NCBI RefSeq assembly: GCF_001269925.1
Contig: NZ_LHVO01000053.1
Span: 1-64,000, forward strand
DNA: 64,000 nt
Direction: 5' to 3'
Source of the DNA: Pseudomonas sp. MIACH
Lineage (GTDB): Bacteria; Pseudomonadota; Gammaproteobacteria; Pseudomonadales; Pseudomonadaceae
Made by a program: the position numbers and the translations under genes. The notes beneath the pieces were generated by a model. That model ran no database searches. It saw nothing but the letters and a program-made list of their open reading frames with translations, and had not been told where the DNA came from. Below are positions 8,388 through 16,829 of this stretch, piece by piece. Position 1 is the first letter of the stretch. Each line of letters starts with the position of its first letter.

Positions 8388-8582
8388 CTTCCGACTGGCC
8401 CGCTCGATCGCACCAGGCTGGTCCAGCTCCGATTCACGCTTGCGCGTCCACGCCTGGGCGGCCTGTTTCCGGGCGAAGGTCTGGCTCTCTTGGTAGACTT
8501 GCACTCCGTCGCGTTTGATGCGGATTTGAGCCGTGTAGCTCACAGTCCCATCCGCCAGTTTTCTTGCCCTGATAGTCGCCAT
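8388..8582 (-). pseudogene. N-terminal fragment of a dusA-targeting tyrosine integrase
   Basis: The reading starts MATIRARKLADGTVSYTAQI and continues RDGVQVYQESQTFARK to ERASRK (about 65 residues). This is the arm-binding N-terminus of the integrases that insert elements into the 5' end of dusA, and dusA begins about 100 bases away. The frame stays open further but leaves the family after ERASRK, and the catalytic domain with its R-H-R-Y residues is absent, so it cannot excise. It shows how the prophage arrived: integration at dusA, then deletion of everything between the scaffold gene and the integrase start. The ~120 bases between (8264-8387) are unassigned. Confidence 0.75.
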
Positions 8583-8609
8583 TTCAAAAGTGGTACGCGT
8601 CAGTTTTGA

Positions 8610-8628
8610 GGTGGTACCTCGTACCACC
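8610..8628. promoter_or_regulatory. Palindrome in front of the integrase remnant
   Basis: GGTGGTAC-CTC-GTACCACC, a perfect 8-bp inverted repeat, with a further TGGTAC at about 8591. It lies between the integrase start and dusA, where arm-type integrase or excisionase sites or an operator are expected. Confidence 0.45.
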
Positions 8629-8687
8629 GAGCCTCCAAAAAAACGCCTGAAAACGCCCTAAAACTCGTCAAGAACACGTTGAGTAAA

Positions 8688-9698
8688 ATGCTAGATAAAC
8701 AGAGCTTTAGCCCAGCAGAATCAAGCCCCGCACTGTCTCGGCGCTTTAGCGTTGCACCCATGATGGATTGGACCGACCGCCACTGCCGGTTCTTCCTGCG
8801 CCTGCTCTCCAAGCACGCTCTGCTCTACACCGAGATGGTCACCACCGGCGCGATCCTCCATGGCGACCACGACCGTTTCCTGCGCCATAACGAAGCCGAG
8901 CATCCTTTGGCGCTCCAGCTCGGTGGCAGTGTCCCCGCTGACCTGGCCGCCTGTGCCCGTATGGCCGAGGCTGCCGGTTACGACGAAGTGAACCTGAACG
9001 TCGGCTGCCCCAGCGACCGGGTGCAGAACAACATGATCGGCGCGATCCTGATGGCTCACCCGGCTCTGGTGGCGGACTGTGTGAAGGCGATGCGTGATGC
9101 GGTGTCGATTCCGGTGACGGTGAAGCACCGTATCGGGATCAATGGCCGGGATAGCTACGCCGAGCTGTGTGATTTCGTCGGAACGGTGAAGGACGCCGGC
9201 TGCACCAGTTTTACCGTGCATGCGCGGATTGCGATTCTGGAGGGGTTATCGCCTAAGGAGAACCGCGACATTCCGCCGTTGCGTTATGACGTGGCGGCGC
9301 AGTTGAAGCAGGATTTCCCGGAGTTGGAGATTATTCTCAACGGCGGCATCAAGACGCTGGAGCAGTGCCATGAGCATTTGCAGACGTTTGATGGAGTGAT
9401 GCTGGGCCGGGAGGCGTATCACAATCCATATCTGCTGGCGGAGGTGGACCAGCAGTTGTTTGGCAGTGAAGCGCCGGTGATCAGTCGGGCTGAGGCGTTG
9501 GCGCAACTGCGGCCTTATATTGCTGAGCATTTGGCGACTGGCGGGACGATGCATCACATTACGCGGCATGTGTTGGGGTTGGGCACCGGTTTCCCTGGGG
9601 CACGCAGATTCAGGCAGTTGTTGTCGGTGGATATTCATAAGGCTGCGGATCCGCTGGCATTGTTGGATCAGGCTGGGGCTTTGTTGGAAGGGCGTTGA
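8688..9698 (+). CDS. dusA: tRNA-dihydrouridine(20/20a) synthase DusA
   Basis: 336 residues from ATG 8688; an in-frame TTG at 8679 is an alternative. DusA reduces uridine 20/20a in the tRNA D loop using FMN and NADPH. Seen: the N-terminal FMN-barrel motif RRFSVAPMMDWTDRHCR, the catalytic cysteine in NLNVGCPSDRVQ, KHRIGIN, and the C-terminal GARRFRQLLS. The first ~20 residues (MLDKQSFSPAESSPALS) differ from the usual short start and were probably supplied by the integrated element, since dusA-specific elements replace the 5' end on insertion. The ribosome site is weak. The gene is otherwise complete and should be functional. Confidence 0.93.
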   Translation: MLDKQSFSPAESSPALSRRFSVAPMMDWTDRHCRFFLRLLSKHALLYTEMVTTGAILHGDHDRFLRHNEAEHPLALQLGGSVPADLAACARMAEAAGYDEVNLNVGCPSDRVQNNMIGAILMAHPALVADCVKAMRDAVSIPVTVKHRIGINGRDSYAELCDFVGTVKDAGCTSFTVHARIAILEGLSPKENRDIPPLRYDVAAQLKQDFPELEIILNGGIKTLEQCHEHLQTFDGVMLGREAYHNPYLLAEVDQQLFGSEAPVISRAEALAQLRPYIAEHLATGGTMHHITRHVLGLGTGFPGARRFRQLLSVDIHKAADPLALLDQAGALLEGR

Positions 9699-9924
9699 TT
9701 GGATAGCGTGCAGGGGGTCAGTTGGCATGAAGCGCTATCCTAGTGTTATCGGGCAGTTGGGTTGAACCTGTCGGCCGTTCTGGCCTCCTATTGATCAGTA
9801 CGGCCGGGCATTCAAACGGCTGTTTTCAGGTTGTTGCCCTCGCAAACGATCGAACGCATTTGCGCCCTTGAGCGCCTGCCAGCGCTCGGGTAATGTCATC
9901 AGACCCATAGGACAGAGCACGCCC

Positions 9925-10851
9925 ATGACTTCCAAGCTGGAACAACTCAAGCAATTCACCACTGTCGTAGCCGATACCGGCGATTTTTCTACCCTCGCCA
10001 AGCTCAAGCCCCAAGACGCCACTACCAACCCTTCCCTGCTGCTCAAGGCCGCGTCGATTCCCGGCTATGCCAAGCTGCTGGATGAGTGTGTGCAGGACTG
10101 CAACGGCGATGTCGGCCTGGCCAGCGACCGTTTCGCGGTGGCCGTAGGCCAAGAGATCCTGAAAGTCGTGCCAGGGCGTATCTCCACTGAGGTGGACGCG
10201 CGCCTGTCGTTCGACACTGACGCCGTACTCAAGCGTGCGCACCGTCTGATCGACCTGTACGACAAAGCTGGCGTTAGCCGTGACCGCGTGCTGATCAAGA
10301 TCGCCTCCACCTGGGAAGGCATCCGCGCAGCGGAGAAGCTGGAAAAAGAAGGCATCCAGACCAACCTGACCCTGCTGTTCTCGTTTGCCCAGGCTGTGGC
10401 GTGCGCAGAAGCCGGCGTGTTCCTGATTTCACCGTTCGTAGGCCGCATCTACGACTGGTACAAGAAAGCCAATGGCAACGACTACACCGGCGCTGATGAT
10501 CCAGGCGTGCAGTCGGTGACGCGCATCTACAACTACTACAAGGCTAATGGCTACAAGACCGTGGTGATGGGTGCGAGTTTCCGTAACCTGAGCCAGATTG
10601 AAGAACTTGCCGGCTGCGATCGCCTGACCATCAGCCCGGACCTGCTGGAGAAGCTGGCGGCGGATGAAGGCAAGCTGGAGCGCAAGCTGTCGCCAGGGCA
10701 TGCCGGGGAAGCGCGGGTGCATCTGACTGAAGCGCAGTTCCGTTGGGAGTCCAACGAGGATGCGATGGCGACTGAAAAGCTGGCGGAGGGGATTCGTCAG
10801 TTTGCTCGGGACCAGGAGAAGCTTGAGGCACTGTTGTCCGCCAAGCTGTAA
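9925..10851 (+). CDS. tal: Transaldolase
   Basis: 308 residues. It transfers a dihydroxyacetone unit between sugar phosphates in the non-oxidative pentose phosphate pathway. The Schiff-base lysine lies in RVLIKIASTWEG, and family blocks DATTNPSLLLKAA, NLTLLFSFAQAVACAEAG and ISPFVGRIYDWYK are intact. The start ATG at 9925 gives the usual N-terminus MTSKLEQLKQF. The 226 bases before it hold no gene and presumably the promoter; a strong terminator follows, so it is probably monocistronic. Confidence 0.96.
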   Translation: MTSKLEQLKQFTTVVADTGDFSTLAKLKPQDATTNPSLLLKAASIPGYAKLLDECVQDCNGDVGLASDRFAVAVGQEILKVVPGRISTEVDARLSFDTDAVLKRAHRLIDLYDKAGVSRDRVLIKIASTWEGIRAAEKLEKEGIQTNLTLLFSFAQAVACAEAGVFLISPFVGRIYDWYKKANGNDYTGADDPGVQSVTRIYNYYKANGYKTVVMGASFRNLSQIEELAGCDRLTISPDLLEKLAADEGKLERKLSPGHAGEARVHLTEAQFRWESNEDAMATEKLAEGIRQFARDQEKLEALLSAKL

Positions 10852-10870
10852 GAAGCGGAGGCGGCAAAAA

Positions 10871-10902
10871 GGGCGGTACCTGTGAGGGTACCGCCCTTTT
10901 TT
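10871..10902 (+). terminator. Rho-independent terminator of tal
   Basis: Arms GGGCGGTACC and GGTACCGCCC (10 bp, perfect), loop TGTGAG, followed by TTTTTT. Confidence 0.93.
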
Positions 10903-10929
10903 GTGTCTCAAGCCGATCTCAGTTCAACT

Positions 10930-10999
10930 GTAGGAGGGGCTTGCTCCCGATGGCGGTGAGTCAGTTGTGAATGTGCTGACTAGCCCTCTCCCACATTTG
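10930..10999. repeat. REP pair (TGTAGGAGGGGCTTGC type)
   Basis: A GTAGGAGGGGCTTGCTCCCGA palindrome and an inverted, shortened mate (AGCCCTCTCCCACATTT) enclose a short spacer with a TGAGTCAG/CTGAC pairing. It sits between tal and rssC, which converge. Confidence 0.75.
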
Positions 11000-11019
11000 G
11001 AATGTGTTCGGCAGAAGGA

Positions 11020-11502
11020 TCAGTGACGCTCGAGGGCGTTGACGAGGTCGTGGAAGGCTTCGCGGTTGGACTCGTTGAGGCCCATCAGGATCTTGTGCGC
11101 TTCCAGCACCTTGACCCGTACCACTTCCTCGGACTGGTCCTGGGACGGCAGGTCGGTGAGGCATTCCGGGCAAGGGATCGGGCGGTCAACGATGTTGAAC
11201 ACCTGGTCGAAGCCCATGGACTGCAACAGACGTGTGATGTCTTCGTGGGTGGTGACGACGGTCGGCAACAGGCCGACCTTCTGCCGAGACAGAATGGACA
11301 ACTTGGCCAACAGCCCGAGGGTGGTGCTATCGATGCTGCGGGTTTCGGTCAGATCGATCACGATCGCCGAGAAATTCAACGCTGTGAAAATCCGCTCAAT
11401 CGTCGCATCCAGCGCTGAACACAAGGTCAGGCGCACTTCACCGACAAACTTCAGGACGAAGGTCCCGTCTTGCTCGGCGAATTGGATTCTTCCGGTACTC
11501 AT
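11020..11502 (-). CDS. rssC: STAS-domain anti-sigma-factor antagonist RssC
   Basis: 160 residues from the ATG at 11502, overlapping the rssB stop by one base. The STAS fold covers residues ~1-110. The phosphorylatable serine region reads TRSIDSTTLGLLAKL, the hallmark of anti-anti-sigma factors that bind and release an anti-sigma partner. A C-terminal extension has a CPEC pair followed by a helix. Coupling with the upstream PP2C-type phosphatase regulator and neighbourhood to tal match P. aeruginosa rssB-rssC. The partner anti-sigma factor is not in the window. Confidence 0.85.
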   Translation of the reverse strand: MSTGRIQFAEQDGTFVLKFVGEVRLTLCSALDATIERIFTALNFSAIVIDLTETRSIDSTTLGLLAKLSILSRQKVGLLPTVVTTHEDITRLLQSMGFDQVFNIVDRPIPCPECLTDLPSQDQSEEVVRVKVLEAHKILMGLNESNREAFHDLVNALERH

Positions 11503-12683
11503 CAAAGATTCCTGCTCAACACCAATAGGGCGATATCATCCGGCATCTCCCCTAGCGTGGCCAATCCAAAAACCTGCCGCAGGCCATCCAGGCTGCCGCC
11601 CGCCGACTTGACCTTTTGGGGCAAGGCGGCTTCTTTCTCTTTGAGTGTAGGCTCTGGAAGCAGGTCCAGGATGCCATCGGACATCAGCGTCAGGCTGAAG
11701 GTCGGCGGCAGCTCCAGGATGTGATCTTCGTAGGTCGCTTCATTGAACAAGCCTACGGGCAGACCACGCCCTTCCAGGTAACGCACACTGTCGGGAGTGT
11801 ATAAAACAGGCATCGGCAGGTGACCACCAATGCTGTAGGTCAAAAGACCGGTTTCTTCATCAATCACGCCACCCACCATCGTCACGTGCTTGCCCAGCTT
11901 GCAGCTGATCAGGCCTCGGTTGATGTGACCCAGTACCTCGGAGGGGGTGAACTCCGGCAAGGTGCCATTGCGCTTGGATTCGAACAACAGCCGTGTGGTC
12001 ATGAACTTCAACAACACGGTGACAAAAGCAGAGGAAGCACCATGGCCGGAAACATCGGCCAGGTAGAACGCGACACGCCGTTCATCTACACGGAAATAAT
12101 CGACAAAATCGCCCGACAGGTACAACGACGGGATGATCTGGTGAGCAAACTGGAATTCGTCGATGGTCCAGGGGCTGACCGGCAGCATGTTCATCTGCAC
12201 CTGGCGACCGGCGTTCTGGTCTTCCTGGAGCAGGTTCAGGCTGGCTTCGAGTTCGCGGTTGGCGGTTTCGAGCTTTTCGCGGTAACGCTGGTTCTCTACC
12301 AGCAAGCGCGCACGATCCAAGGCGCGGCGCACAGAGTGCTCCAGCACCGCCAGGTCTTCGAGGGGCTTGATCAGGTAGTCGGCAGCGCCCAGACGCAACG
12401 CCTCGACGGCATCGTTCATGACGCCGGCGCCGGACACGACAATCACCGGCGTCTGCGGAGCAAGCTCGGTCACCTGGCGAATCAGCTCCAAGCCGCCCAT
12501 CTGGGGCATGCGCAGGTCGCAGATCACGAGGTCTGGCTGGTCGCGCTCGAATACCTGGAGACCCTGTTGGCCATTGCTGGCCTGCAGGACGCTGAAGCCA
12601 CTGTCTTCCAAATAGGCTGCGAGACTCGCGCGCACTACTTCGTCGTCATCGATTATCAGCAGCGTGGCACTGGTTTTTTGCAT
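11502..12683 (-). CDS. rssB: Response regulator with PP2C-type phosphatase output, RssB
   Basis: 393 residues: receiver domain 1-~125 with acidic pair Asp12/Asp13, phospho-acceptor Asp56 in VICDLRMP and the conserved Lys in YLIKPLEDL; a coiled-coil linker ~130-165; then a PPM/SpoIIE-like serine phosphatase domain with metal-binding motifs SGDFVDYF, YLADVSGHG and LMSDGILDL. It probably dephosphorylates the STAS partner encoded next to it, feeding a two-component signal into sigma-factor control (RpoS in the Pseudomonas family). Expressed from the region 12684-12950 towards tal. Confidence 0.88.
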   Translation of the reverse strand: MQKTSATLLIIDDDEVVRASLAAYLEDSGFSVLQASNGQQGLQVFERDQPDLVICDLRMPQMGGLELIRQVTELAPQTPVIVVSGAGVMNDAVEALRLGAADYLIKPLEDLAVLEHSVRRALDRARLLVENQRYREKLETANRELEASLNLLQEDQNAGRQVQMNMLPVSPWTIDEFQFAHQIIPSLYLSGDFVDYFRVDERRVAFYLADVSGHGASSAFVTVLLKFMTTRLLFESKRNGTLPEFTPSEVLGHINRGLISCKLGKHVTMVGGVIDEETGLLTYSIGGHLPMPVLYTPDSVRYLEGRGLPVGLFNEATYEDHILELPPTFSLTLMSDGILDLLPEPTLKEKEAALPQKVKSAGGSLDGLRQVFGLATLGEMPDDIALLVLSRNL

Positions 12684-12960
12684 GTGGGCAAACGGCGCCA
12701 GAATTAGGTTGGCGTAGGCGAGTCGGCAATGGCCGGGCTCACACTACTGGATTCGCTTTCTAGCCTCTCTGTCCTACAAAGCATAGGCGTTTTGCCCACG
12801 CACAACTGTAAAGCAGAGGTGCCCTTCTAAGGCGCAGACGGTACTCCCATCCGTCAGGTGTTTCAAGCTCATGCCGATGGTCGCCGGGCGTCTTTACATC
12901 GCAAATCACCGGGAGTTATAAGAACAGTCACGACCACAACACAAAGTAAGGATGGAGCCG

Positions 12961-13257
12961 ATGGGCGAACACGAGCGCGACTACGCCGAAAAACGCGATT
13001 TCATCCGCATGCGGGTGGATGCAGAAGTATCTTTGCTCCACGAAGGCCAGGAGATTGCCGGGGTTTGCGTGGACCTTTCCAGCTCCGGGATGCAGGTGCA
13101 GGCACCGCGCCAGTTCAACGTCGGAGACCTGCTGACTGTGCGCATTGATTCAGAGCATGCGGCGCTCAAGGGCCTGGAAGCGGACACTGAAGTGGTATGG
13201 ACCAAGACGGCAGGCGAAGAACAACAGCTGGGGCTCAAGATCTTGAAAATGCGCTGA
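12961..13257 (+). CDS. PilZ domain protein, probable c-di-GMP receptor
   Basis: 98 residues, almost entirely a PilZ domain. The c-di-GMP motifs are present: the arginine motif KRDFIRMR near the N-terminus and D-x-S-x-x-G as DLSSSGMQV. It is a single-domain adaptor type. Start: the ATG at 12961 has GGAG at good spacing, whereas the ATG at 12952 directly abuts its only ribosome-site candidate. It is divergent from rssB and ends before a shared bidirectional terminator. Confidence 0.85.
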   Translation: MGEHERDYAEKRDFIRMRVDAEVSLLHEGQEIAGVCVDLSSSGMQVQAPRQFNVGDLLTVRIDSEHAALKGLEADTEVVWTKTAGEEQQLGLKILKMR

Positions 13258-13268
13258 AAGCCGCGCAC

Positions 13269-13300
13269 AAAAAAGGCGACCATCAGGGTCGCCTTTTTTT
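13269..13300. terminator. Bidirectional terminator between the PilZ gene and mlaA
   Basis: GGCGACC-ATCA-GGGTCGCC flanked by A6 on the left and T7 on the right, so it can serve both convergent genes. Confidence 0.93.
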
Positions 13301-13319
13301 CATTTCAAAACATCACAGC

Positions 13320-14009
13320 TTAAAAGTCGTCGACAACCTTGCCGTCCTTGACCTTGAACTCGCGGTTCTGCAGGTAGGCATTACGGATAAAGGTGTACTT
13401 GTCGCCAGTGATCAGCTTCTCGCTGTCGAGCAGGCTGGCGCGGGTATCCACGATGTTCAGGCCCATGGTGCTGTTGCGCCAGCCGATATCGTTCATGTAG
13501 CGGTACGGTTGGGTGTAGCTGTCCACGTACTTGGACGGCGCATCACGCAAGGTGCTCGGGCCCAGCAGCGGGATCATCACGTATGGACCGCTGCCCACAC
13601 CCCAGTAACCCAGGGTCTGGCCGAAGTCTTCGTCACTGCGTTGCAGCCCCATTTTGGTGCCGACGTCGACAAAGCCCAGCACGCCGAACGTGGTGTTAAC
13701 CAGCAAACGCGCAGTGTCGACCCCGGCATTGTGGGGTTTGAGCTGCAGCACGTTGTTGGCCAGGTTGCCGACATCACCGATGTTGCGGAAGAAGTTGTGG
13801 ATACCGTCTTCGACAAATTGCGGGGTGATCCACTCATAGCCTTGGGCCAATGGCTTGAGGGCGTAAGTGTCAACAGTGTCGTTGAAAGTGAAGATCGGGC
13901 GGTTGATGCTTTCCCATGGATCATCTTCCGACGCAGCCTGTGCGGCGAACGGCGCCAGTAAGACTGTGGCACACACCGACAGCTGAGCGAAGTAGTGGCT
14001 CCAGCGCAT
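13320..14009 (-). CDS. mlaA: MlaA/VacJ family outer-membrane lipid asymmetry protein
   Basis: 229 residues. MlaA removes mislocalised phospholipids from the outer leaflet of the outer membrane and passes them to the Mla shuttle. Family blocks: DDPWESINRPIFTFND, RNIGDVGNLANN and GPYVMIPLLGPSTLRDA. The N-terminus is a type I signal peptide (hydrophobic ~10-22, cleavage after AQA) without a lipobox cysteine at the cleavage site, so unlike the E. coli protein it should not be lipidated. Confidence 0.93.
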   Translation of the reverse strand: MRWSHYFAQLSVCATVLLAPFAAQAASEDDPWESINRPIFTFNDTVDTYALKPLAQGYEWITPQFVEDGIHNFFRNIGDVGNLANNVLQLKPHNAGVDTARLLVNTTFGVLGFVDVGTKMGLQRSDEDFGQTLGYWGVGSGPYVMIPLLGPSTLRDAPSKYVDSYTQPYRYMNDIGWRNSTMGLNIVDTRASLLDSEKLITGDKYTFIRNAYLQNREFKVKDGKVVDDF

Positions 14010-14204
14010 AGCTTTTGCTCCTTGAATGGTCTGTCATGGGCGCTATGCCCTGAATAAGGCCGTCAGTATATGACGGAAGTGTCCAATTAGGCAGCTGCTA
14101 GGAATCCTCCTAATACAAATGGACAATTTTCCTACAATTAACCCGCCTGTCATCTGCTTGTCATCCTACGCCGATAGCGTCACAGCTATTTCAGGGATGT
14201 CGAC

Positions 14205-14813
14205 ATGCCTCACGCCGAGATAGCCATCGCCAACGCGCCCGCCTTGACTGCTGTTCTGTTTGGCCTGAGTGGTTGCCTGGTGGACTTTGGCTCCCGGGCG
14301 CGCACTGACTCTCCCTCCCCTGACTCCCTGGCCACGCCCGGCGCTCTGAAAATCCTGCGCAGCCTCAAGGAACAAGGCGTCCCCTGTGCCTGGCTGGATG
14401 AGCTGCCGCCTTCGGTGACCACACCACTGGCCGCCGTACTGCCGGGCTGGCTCAAGGCTGCATCCCCCTCCTCCATCCGCTGGCCCGCGCCCCATGCCTG
14501 CTGGCAAGCCTTGATGGAACTGAACATTCAACGCCTGGAAGGTTGTGTACTGGTCAGCGGCGAACCGCGCTTGCTGCAATCGGGGCTGAATGCCGGATTG
14601 TGGACCATTGGCCTGGCCTCCTGTGGCTCGCTGTGCGGCCTGGCGCCTGAGCAGTGGCAGGCGCTGAGCGACAAGGAACGCGAGCACAAGCGCGGCAAAG
14701 CCACCGTTGAGCTATATGGGCTGGGGGTACACTCGGTGATCGATCACCTCGGTGAGCTCGGCACCTGCCTGGCCGACATCAGCCTGCGCCAGCTCAAAGG
14801 CGAGAAGCCCTGA
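14205..14813 (+). CDS. HAD-superfamily phosphatase-like protein (phosphonatase-like)
   Basis: 202 residues. It resembles the phosphonoacetaldehyde-hydrolase-like Pseudomonas proteins found between mlaA and queF. The usual HAD DxDGT loop is degenerate: the N-terminus reads VLFGLSGCLVDFG, in which the nucleophilic aspartate position is Gly or Leu. It may therefore be catalytically impaired or a pseudo-enzyme. Later blocks (LVSGEPRLLQSGLNAGLWTIGL, resembling HAD motif III/IV) are better kept. Substrate unknown. Confidence 0.7.
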   Translation: MPHAEIAIANAPALTAVLFGLSGCLVDFGSRARTDSPSPDSLATPGALKILRSLKEQGVPCAWLDELPPSVTTPLAAVLPGWLKAASPSSIRWPAPHACWQALMELNIQRLEGCVLVSGEPRLLQSGLNAGLWTIGLASCGSLCGLAPEQWQALSDKEREHKRGKATVELYGLGVHSVIDHLGELGTCLADISLRQLKGEKP

Positions 14814-14923
14814 TCGAGATCATGCACAGTCGGCGCCCGTGGATTAATCTACAGGTCAGTCCGTAGACCTTTCACGGCGTGCCGCGGTCTATGCCAGTGC
14901 CTATCGATAAAAGGAAGAACGTC

Positions 14924-15190
14924 ATGCCTGATCGCAAAAAACTGGAAGAACAGGTCAATATCCTGCGCGGGCAGCTGGAACAGGAACCGCCGCTGCCGCA
15001 AGAAAAACGTGAAGCGCTGGAGGCCTTGATTGCCAAGTTCGAATTACAACTTGAACTTGAGCCGGCTACTCAGACACCGAGTATTTCCGACGATGTGAGT
15101 CAAGCTGCCATAGAGTTCGACGCTGAGCACCCGGTGATTTCCGGGACATTGCGCAATATTATGATCACCTTGGGCAATATGGGCATCTGA
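14924..15190 (+). CDS. DUF4404 family protein
   Basis: 88 residues from ATG 14924, which has AAGGA upstream; an in-frame upstream ATG at 14879 lacks one. An N-terminal coiled coil (KKLEEQVNILRGQLEQ) precedes a conserved C-terminal segment (EFDAEHPVISGTLRNIM to the NMGI end) typical of DUF4404. Small, soluble, function unknown. It follows the HAD gene on the same strand after 110 bases. Confidence 0.8.
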   Translation: MPDRKKLEEQVNILRGQLEQEPPLPQEKREALEALIAKFELQLELEPATQTPSISDDVSQAAIEFDAEHPVISGTLRNIMITLGNMGI

Positions 15191-15220
15191 CCCGAACTCA
15201 AGCCAGACACAGAACCAAAA

Positions 15221-15249
15221 TGTGGGAGGGGGACAAGCCCCCTCCCACA
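15221..15249. repeat. REP element (GTGGGAGGGGG type), single palindrome
   Basis: TGTGGGAGGGGG and GCCCCCTCCCACA with a 4-base loop, located between the convergent DUF4404 and queF genes, where it may also end transcription. Confidence 0.8.
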
Positions 15250-15254
15250 CTTGT

Positions 15255-16085
15255 TTACTGGCGAGCCAGGCGCACGTTCTGGAACGCCACATCCTCAGTG
15301 CTGCGGTACGGGTTGATATCCAACCCACCCCGGCGCACGTACCGTGCATACACCGTCAGTTTCTCCGGCTTCAGCAAGCGCTGCAGGTCGAGGAAGATGC
15401 GCTCCACACACTGCTCATGGAAGTCCGAGTGCTGGCGAAAGCTCACCAGATATTCCAGCAGGCTGGCGTGATCCAACGCCGCACCGCGGTACTCCACCAC
15501 AACGCTGCCCCAATCGGGCTGGCTGGTCACCGGACAATTGGACTTGAGCAGGTGGCTGTGCACGCTCTCCTCGACCATGCGCGAATCATCGCAACGCAGC
15601 AGCTCCGGGCGCGGGTGTTCATAGTTGCTGACGCTGATATCCAGCTCGTCGATGCACACCCCCGGCAGCGCCTGCACGCCCTCGGCTTCAACGTCAGCCA
15701 GGCTGCGGATGCGTACATCCACCGGTTTACCCGCAGCGGCGCCGAGATCGTTGCGCAGGGTCGCTTCCAGGCTTTGCACGTCGACAAACGCGGTCTGGTT
15801 GAGCGAGTTGAGGTACAGCTTGAACGACTTGGACTCGATGATGTTCGGCGAGTCGGCCGGGATGCTGAATTCACCGATGGCCACCACCGGCTTGCCCGAC
15901 GGCAGCAACCAGGACAACTCGAAGCAGTTCCAGAAGTCCACGCCCTTGTACGGCAGGGTCTCGGCGCTCAGGCCCAGCTCGGCCCACTTGGCGGCGCGTG
16001 GAATCGGGAACAGCAACGAAGGGGTGTAGGTGGAGATGTATTCACTGGACTTGCCCAGCGGCGAATGTTCGGCTGCGGGATGCAT
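15255..16085 (-). CDS. queF: NADPH-dependent 7-cyano-7-deazaguanine reductase
   Basis: 276 residues, the long bimodular QueF type. It reduces preQ0 to preQ1 in queuosine synthesis. The catalytic cysteine is Cys184 in SNCPVTSQPDW; the QueF NADPH motif ESKSFKLY and the substrate-binding FHEQC block are present. The start at 16085 gives the usual N-terminus MHPAAEHSPLGKSSEY. No riboswitch was recognised in the ~65 bases upstream. Confidence 0.95.
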   Translation of the reverse strand: MHPAAEHSPLGKSSEYISTYTPSLLFPIPRAAKWAELGLSAETLPYKGVDFWNCFELSWLLPSGKPVVAIGEFSIPADSPNIIESKSFKLYLNSLNQTAFVDVQSLEATLRNDLGAAAGKPVDVRIRSLADVEAEGVQALPGVCIDELDISVSNYEHPRPELLRCDDSRMVEESVHSHLLKSNCPVTSQPDWGSVVVEYRGAALDHASLLEYLVSFRQHSDFHEQCVERIFLDLQRLLKPEKLTVYARYVRRGGLDINPYRSTEDVAFQNVRLARQ

Positions 16086-16151
16086 GGCGGAAACCTGGCT
16101 AAATAAACCGCGCCAGTCTACCAGCCTTTGCCCCCGCCCTTAAGAAACGCC

Positions 16152-16673
16152 TTACTCAACGGTCAGCTTGCCGACCATGCCCGCCTGGTAATGCCCGGGC
16201 AGGTTGCAGGCAAACTCCAACCCAGTGGCCTTGGTGAACGTCCAGGTCAGCTCAGCGGTCTTGCCGGGTTCCACCAGTACGCTGTTGGGATCGTCGTGTT
16301 TCATGCCGCCCATCTCACCGTGGCCCATGGCACTGTGATCCATCTTGCCCATCCCGGTGGACGTAAGCATGCCGCTGGCCTGCATCTGCAACATTTCCTT
16401 CTGGTGTTCGGCATGCATCGCCGCGTCACCGAGGTTGAATTCATGCAGCAACCGGCCTTTGTTGACCAGTACAAAGCGCACCGTCTCACCGGCTTTGACG
16501 TCCAGGGACTTGGGCGAAAAGGAAATATCCTGCAGCGTCACTTCCACAGTACGCGTGGCCTTTTCAGCCGGTGCCGGCCGGCCGAACGCATAGGTATGGG
16601 CCGCATCCGCCATGGCATTGAAACTCAACGCCAACAGGCAGCCCGCCAACAACAGGGGTGTACGCAATACCAT
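16152..16673 (-). CDS. Periplasmic cupredoxin-like copper protein
   Basis: 173 residues from ATG 16673, with signal peptide (hydrophobic 4-18, cleavage after AMA). The cupredoxin fold covers the remainder, with type-1 copper ligands suggested by LLHEFNLG (His), FACNLPGHYQAGM (Cys, His, Met). A central insert is rich in Met and His (GMGKMDHSAMGHGEMGGMKH), typical of periplasmic copper binding. It is divergent from copRS across an intergenic region with a candidate CopR site, so copper induction is likely. A multicopper-oxidase partner is not adjacent. Confidence 0.88.
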   Translation of the reverse strand: MVLRTPLLLAGCLLALSFNAMADAAHTYAFGRPAPAEKATRTVEVTLQDISFSPKSLDVKAGETVRFVLVNKGRLLHEFNLGDAAMHAEHQKEMLQMQASGMLTSTGMGKMDHSAMGHGEMGGMKHDDPNSVLVEPGKTAELTWTFTKATGLEFACNLPGHYQAGMVGKLTVE

Positions 16674-16749
16674 CTCGATTCTCCAAAAGTGTGCAACCTG
16701 CTTGGACAGCACTCTAAGATTGCGCCGCTGCCAGCCAGCTGACTGCTAG

Positions 16750-16764
16750 ATTACAACTTTGTCA
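16750..16764. promoter_or_regulatory. Candidate CopR box between the cupredoxin gene and copR
   Basis: ATTACAACTTTGTCA, read on the other strand TGACA-AAGT-TGTAAT, fits the imperfect inverted cop-box pattern TGACA-N4-TGTnAT recalled from Pseudomonas copper promoters. It lies 66 bases before copR and 77 before the cupredoxin gene. Confidence 0.55.
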
Positions 16765-16829
16765 GGTTGCGCCCTTCCCCTGGCACCCACGGTATAAAGC
16801 CTCTCGTCACCCGTTACCCAGAGCCGCCC

